DNA from: Mesostigma viride
Lineage: Eukaryota; Streptophyta; Mesostigmatophyceae; Mesostigmatales; Mesostigmataceae
NCBI GenBank assembly: GCA_009746045.1
Contig: RPFO01001238.1
Coordinates: 2,501 to 45,000 of the forward strand
Reading direction: 5' to 3'
DNA: 42,500 bases
Notes under the pieces: model-generated
The model's database searches: none
Told to the model about the DNA's origin: nothing
The model's input: the letters and a program-made list of their open reading frames with translations, nothing else
In this document: positions 41,661 to 42,500 of the stretch, in pieces
Layout: each line of letters starts with the position of its first letter
Position numbering within the stretch: position 1 is the first letter of the stretch
Made by a program: the position numbers and the translations under genes

Positions 41661-42500
41661 AATAGCCCATGTAATCATAGGTAGTCACTGCTGCCATGGC
41701 AGCCATTCCTAGAATGTTTGCCTACTAAGCCTTGCCCCCATATAGTAGTATACCTAGTCACGTGCACGTCCGCTGACGCACGCTACACAACCAGCCATAG
41801 CCTTAGATTGTCGCGTGCCGGTCCATTACGTTCTTATTTACGCGCGGGTAAACTATTGTGACGTGACTTTTACGTCCGTGGAACCTTTGCGGTTTACTTT
41901 ACCGCTTTGTCTTGGCGCCGCGCCGCGGAATCACGAGTCCGCTGAATCGTCGGCGGATCTTCTGAATTTGTCCAAGTGCAAGTGCGTTCGCATTTGTGGC
42001 AGTGGGCTAGGGGGGGATTTCGGCTACCAGTCGTCACCAGGGCAGTCCAGGCGCTGGCGCGCGCCACTAAGGCAGGCCAGGCATGTTGGGCTGGCTGCCG
42101 GGCCAGTGATCACGTGCTCTGCCAGGACTACAGCGAGGGGCACCAGACTTTGTGGAGAACGACCAGGGCTACACGTGAAACGTCGCGAACGGTGTTGAGC
42201 AGCGGTGCCTGAGATGGCCGGCAATTTAGCCTGGTTAATTTCTGATTTCGGCAGCGCTTTTTAGGGTTGCAAAATATCTACAAGTTGTTTAGCTTGTGCT
42301 TGGAAAGATTTGTTCATGAGATTTGGTTTGTGTCAGGCAAGCACCTGATCGAACGTTAAAAAGCGCATGCTAGATTTGCGGAACCTTGTTCAGCGTATAT
42401 ATTTTGGTCGTCACTGGCTGTCATGTTGGAAAGGTTAGCTTGCGCAGGTTAAAAGGATGAACAGTCGGCCATTGTGGTCGTTGTTCGTTCAGTTTTCACT
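41661..42500. other. Right edge, weak open frames only
   Basis: A + strand frame at 41815-42198 and an overlapping one at 41976-42212 (ATKAGQACWAGCRASDHVLC) are open, but I recognise no family and cannot choose between them. The last 250 bases are AT-richer and hold nothing recognisable. Confidence 0.35.

Overview
The window is eukaryotic nuclear DNA. Exons are GC-rich, introns are GT-AG, and short tandem repeats are dense. It holds a Slo/BK-type potassium channel gene (a family I know from animals and algae but not land plants), a Ty3/gypsy chromovirus and CACTA DNA transposons. Together these suggest a green alga. A repeat-rich prasinophyte such as Cymbomonas is my guess from general impression only; nothing in the sequence proves the species.

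Region 1 (1-9928, + strand): the 3' part of a Slo/BK channel gene, cut off at the left edge so that the pore and voltage sensor are missing. About nine exons run from the end of RCK1 through RCK2 to the C-terminus. Nearly every intron carries its own, different tandem array, with units of 2 to 97 bp. Several exons change frame by one base, mostly at short G/C runs.

Region 2 (9929-24895): largely intergenic DNA plus an unidentified open frame that was split by a young Ty3/gypsy LTR retrotransposon (12846-23102). The two 704-bp LTRs differ by three substitutions and a few indels, and the target duplication is exactly CCCTC. The element encodes gag, protease/RT/RNase H, integrase with a chromodomain, and an extra sense ORF where env would lie. 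A MITE-like element with about 29-bp inverted ends has inserted between RNase H and integrase, and a perfect 57-bp palindrome sits beside it.

Region 3 (24896-39862): two CACTA-superfamily transposons in opposite orientations, 731 bp apart. Element B (29914-39862, 9.9 kb) is nearly complete. A Tnp2-like transposase with a DUF4216-like C-terminal part is on the - strand. A second protein, divergently transcribed on the + strand, carries an SH3/Tudor-like segment between histone-H1-like Ala/Pro/Lys tails. Element A (24896-29182, 4.3 kb) is an inverted, internally deleted and rearranged relative keeping both ends and the 3' transposase exons. All four ends begin CACTAGGAACTC and are followed by hundreds of bases of GTGAGAAA-type repeats, the likely binding sites for element proteins.

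Region 4 (39863-42500): a candidate 1.56-kb element with inverted ends and a C-rich interior (39941-41500); a solo copy of its end lies at 11077-11131. Two weak small ORFs follow. Many long open frames in the window are only repeats read as protein and are not annotated.
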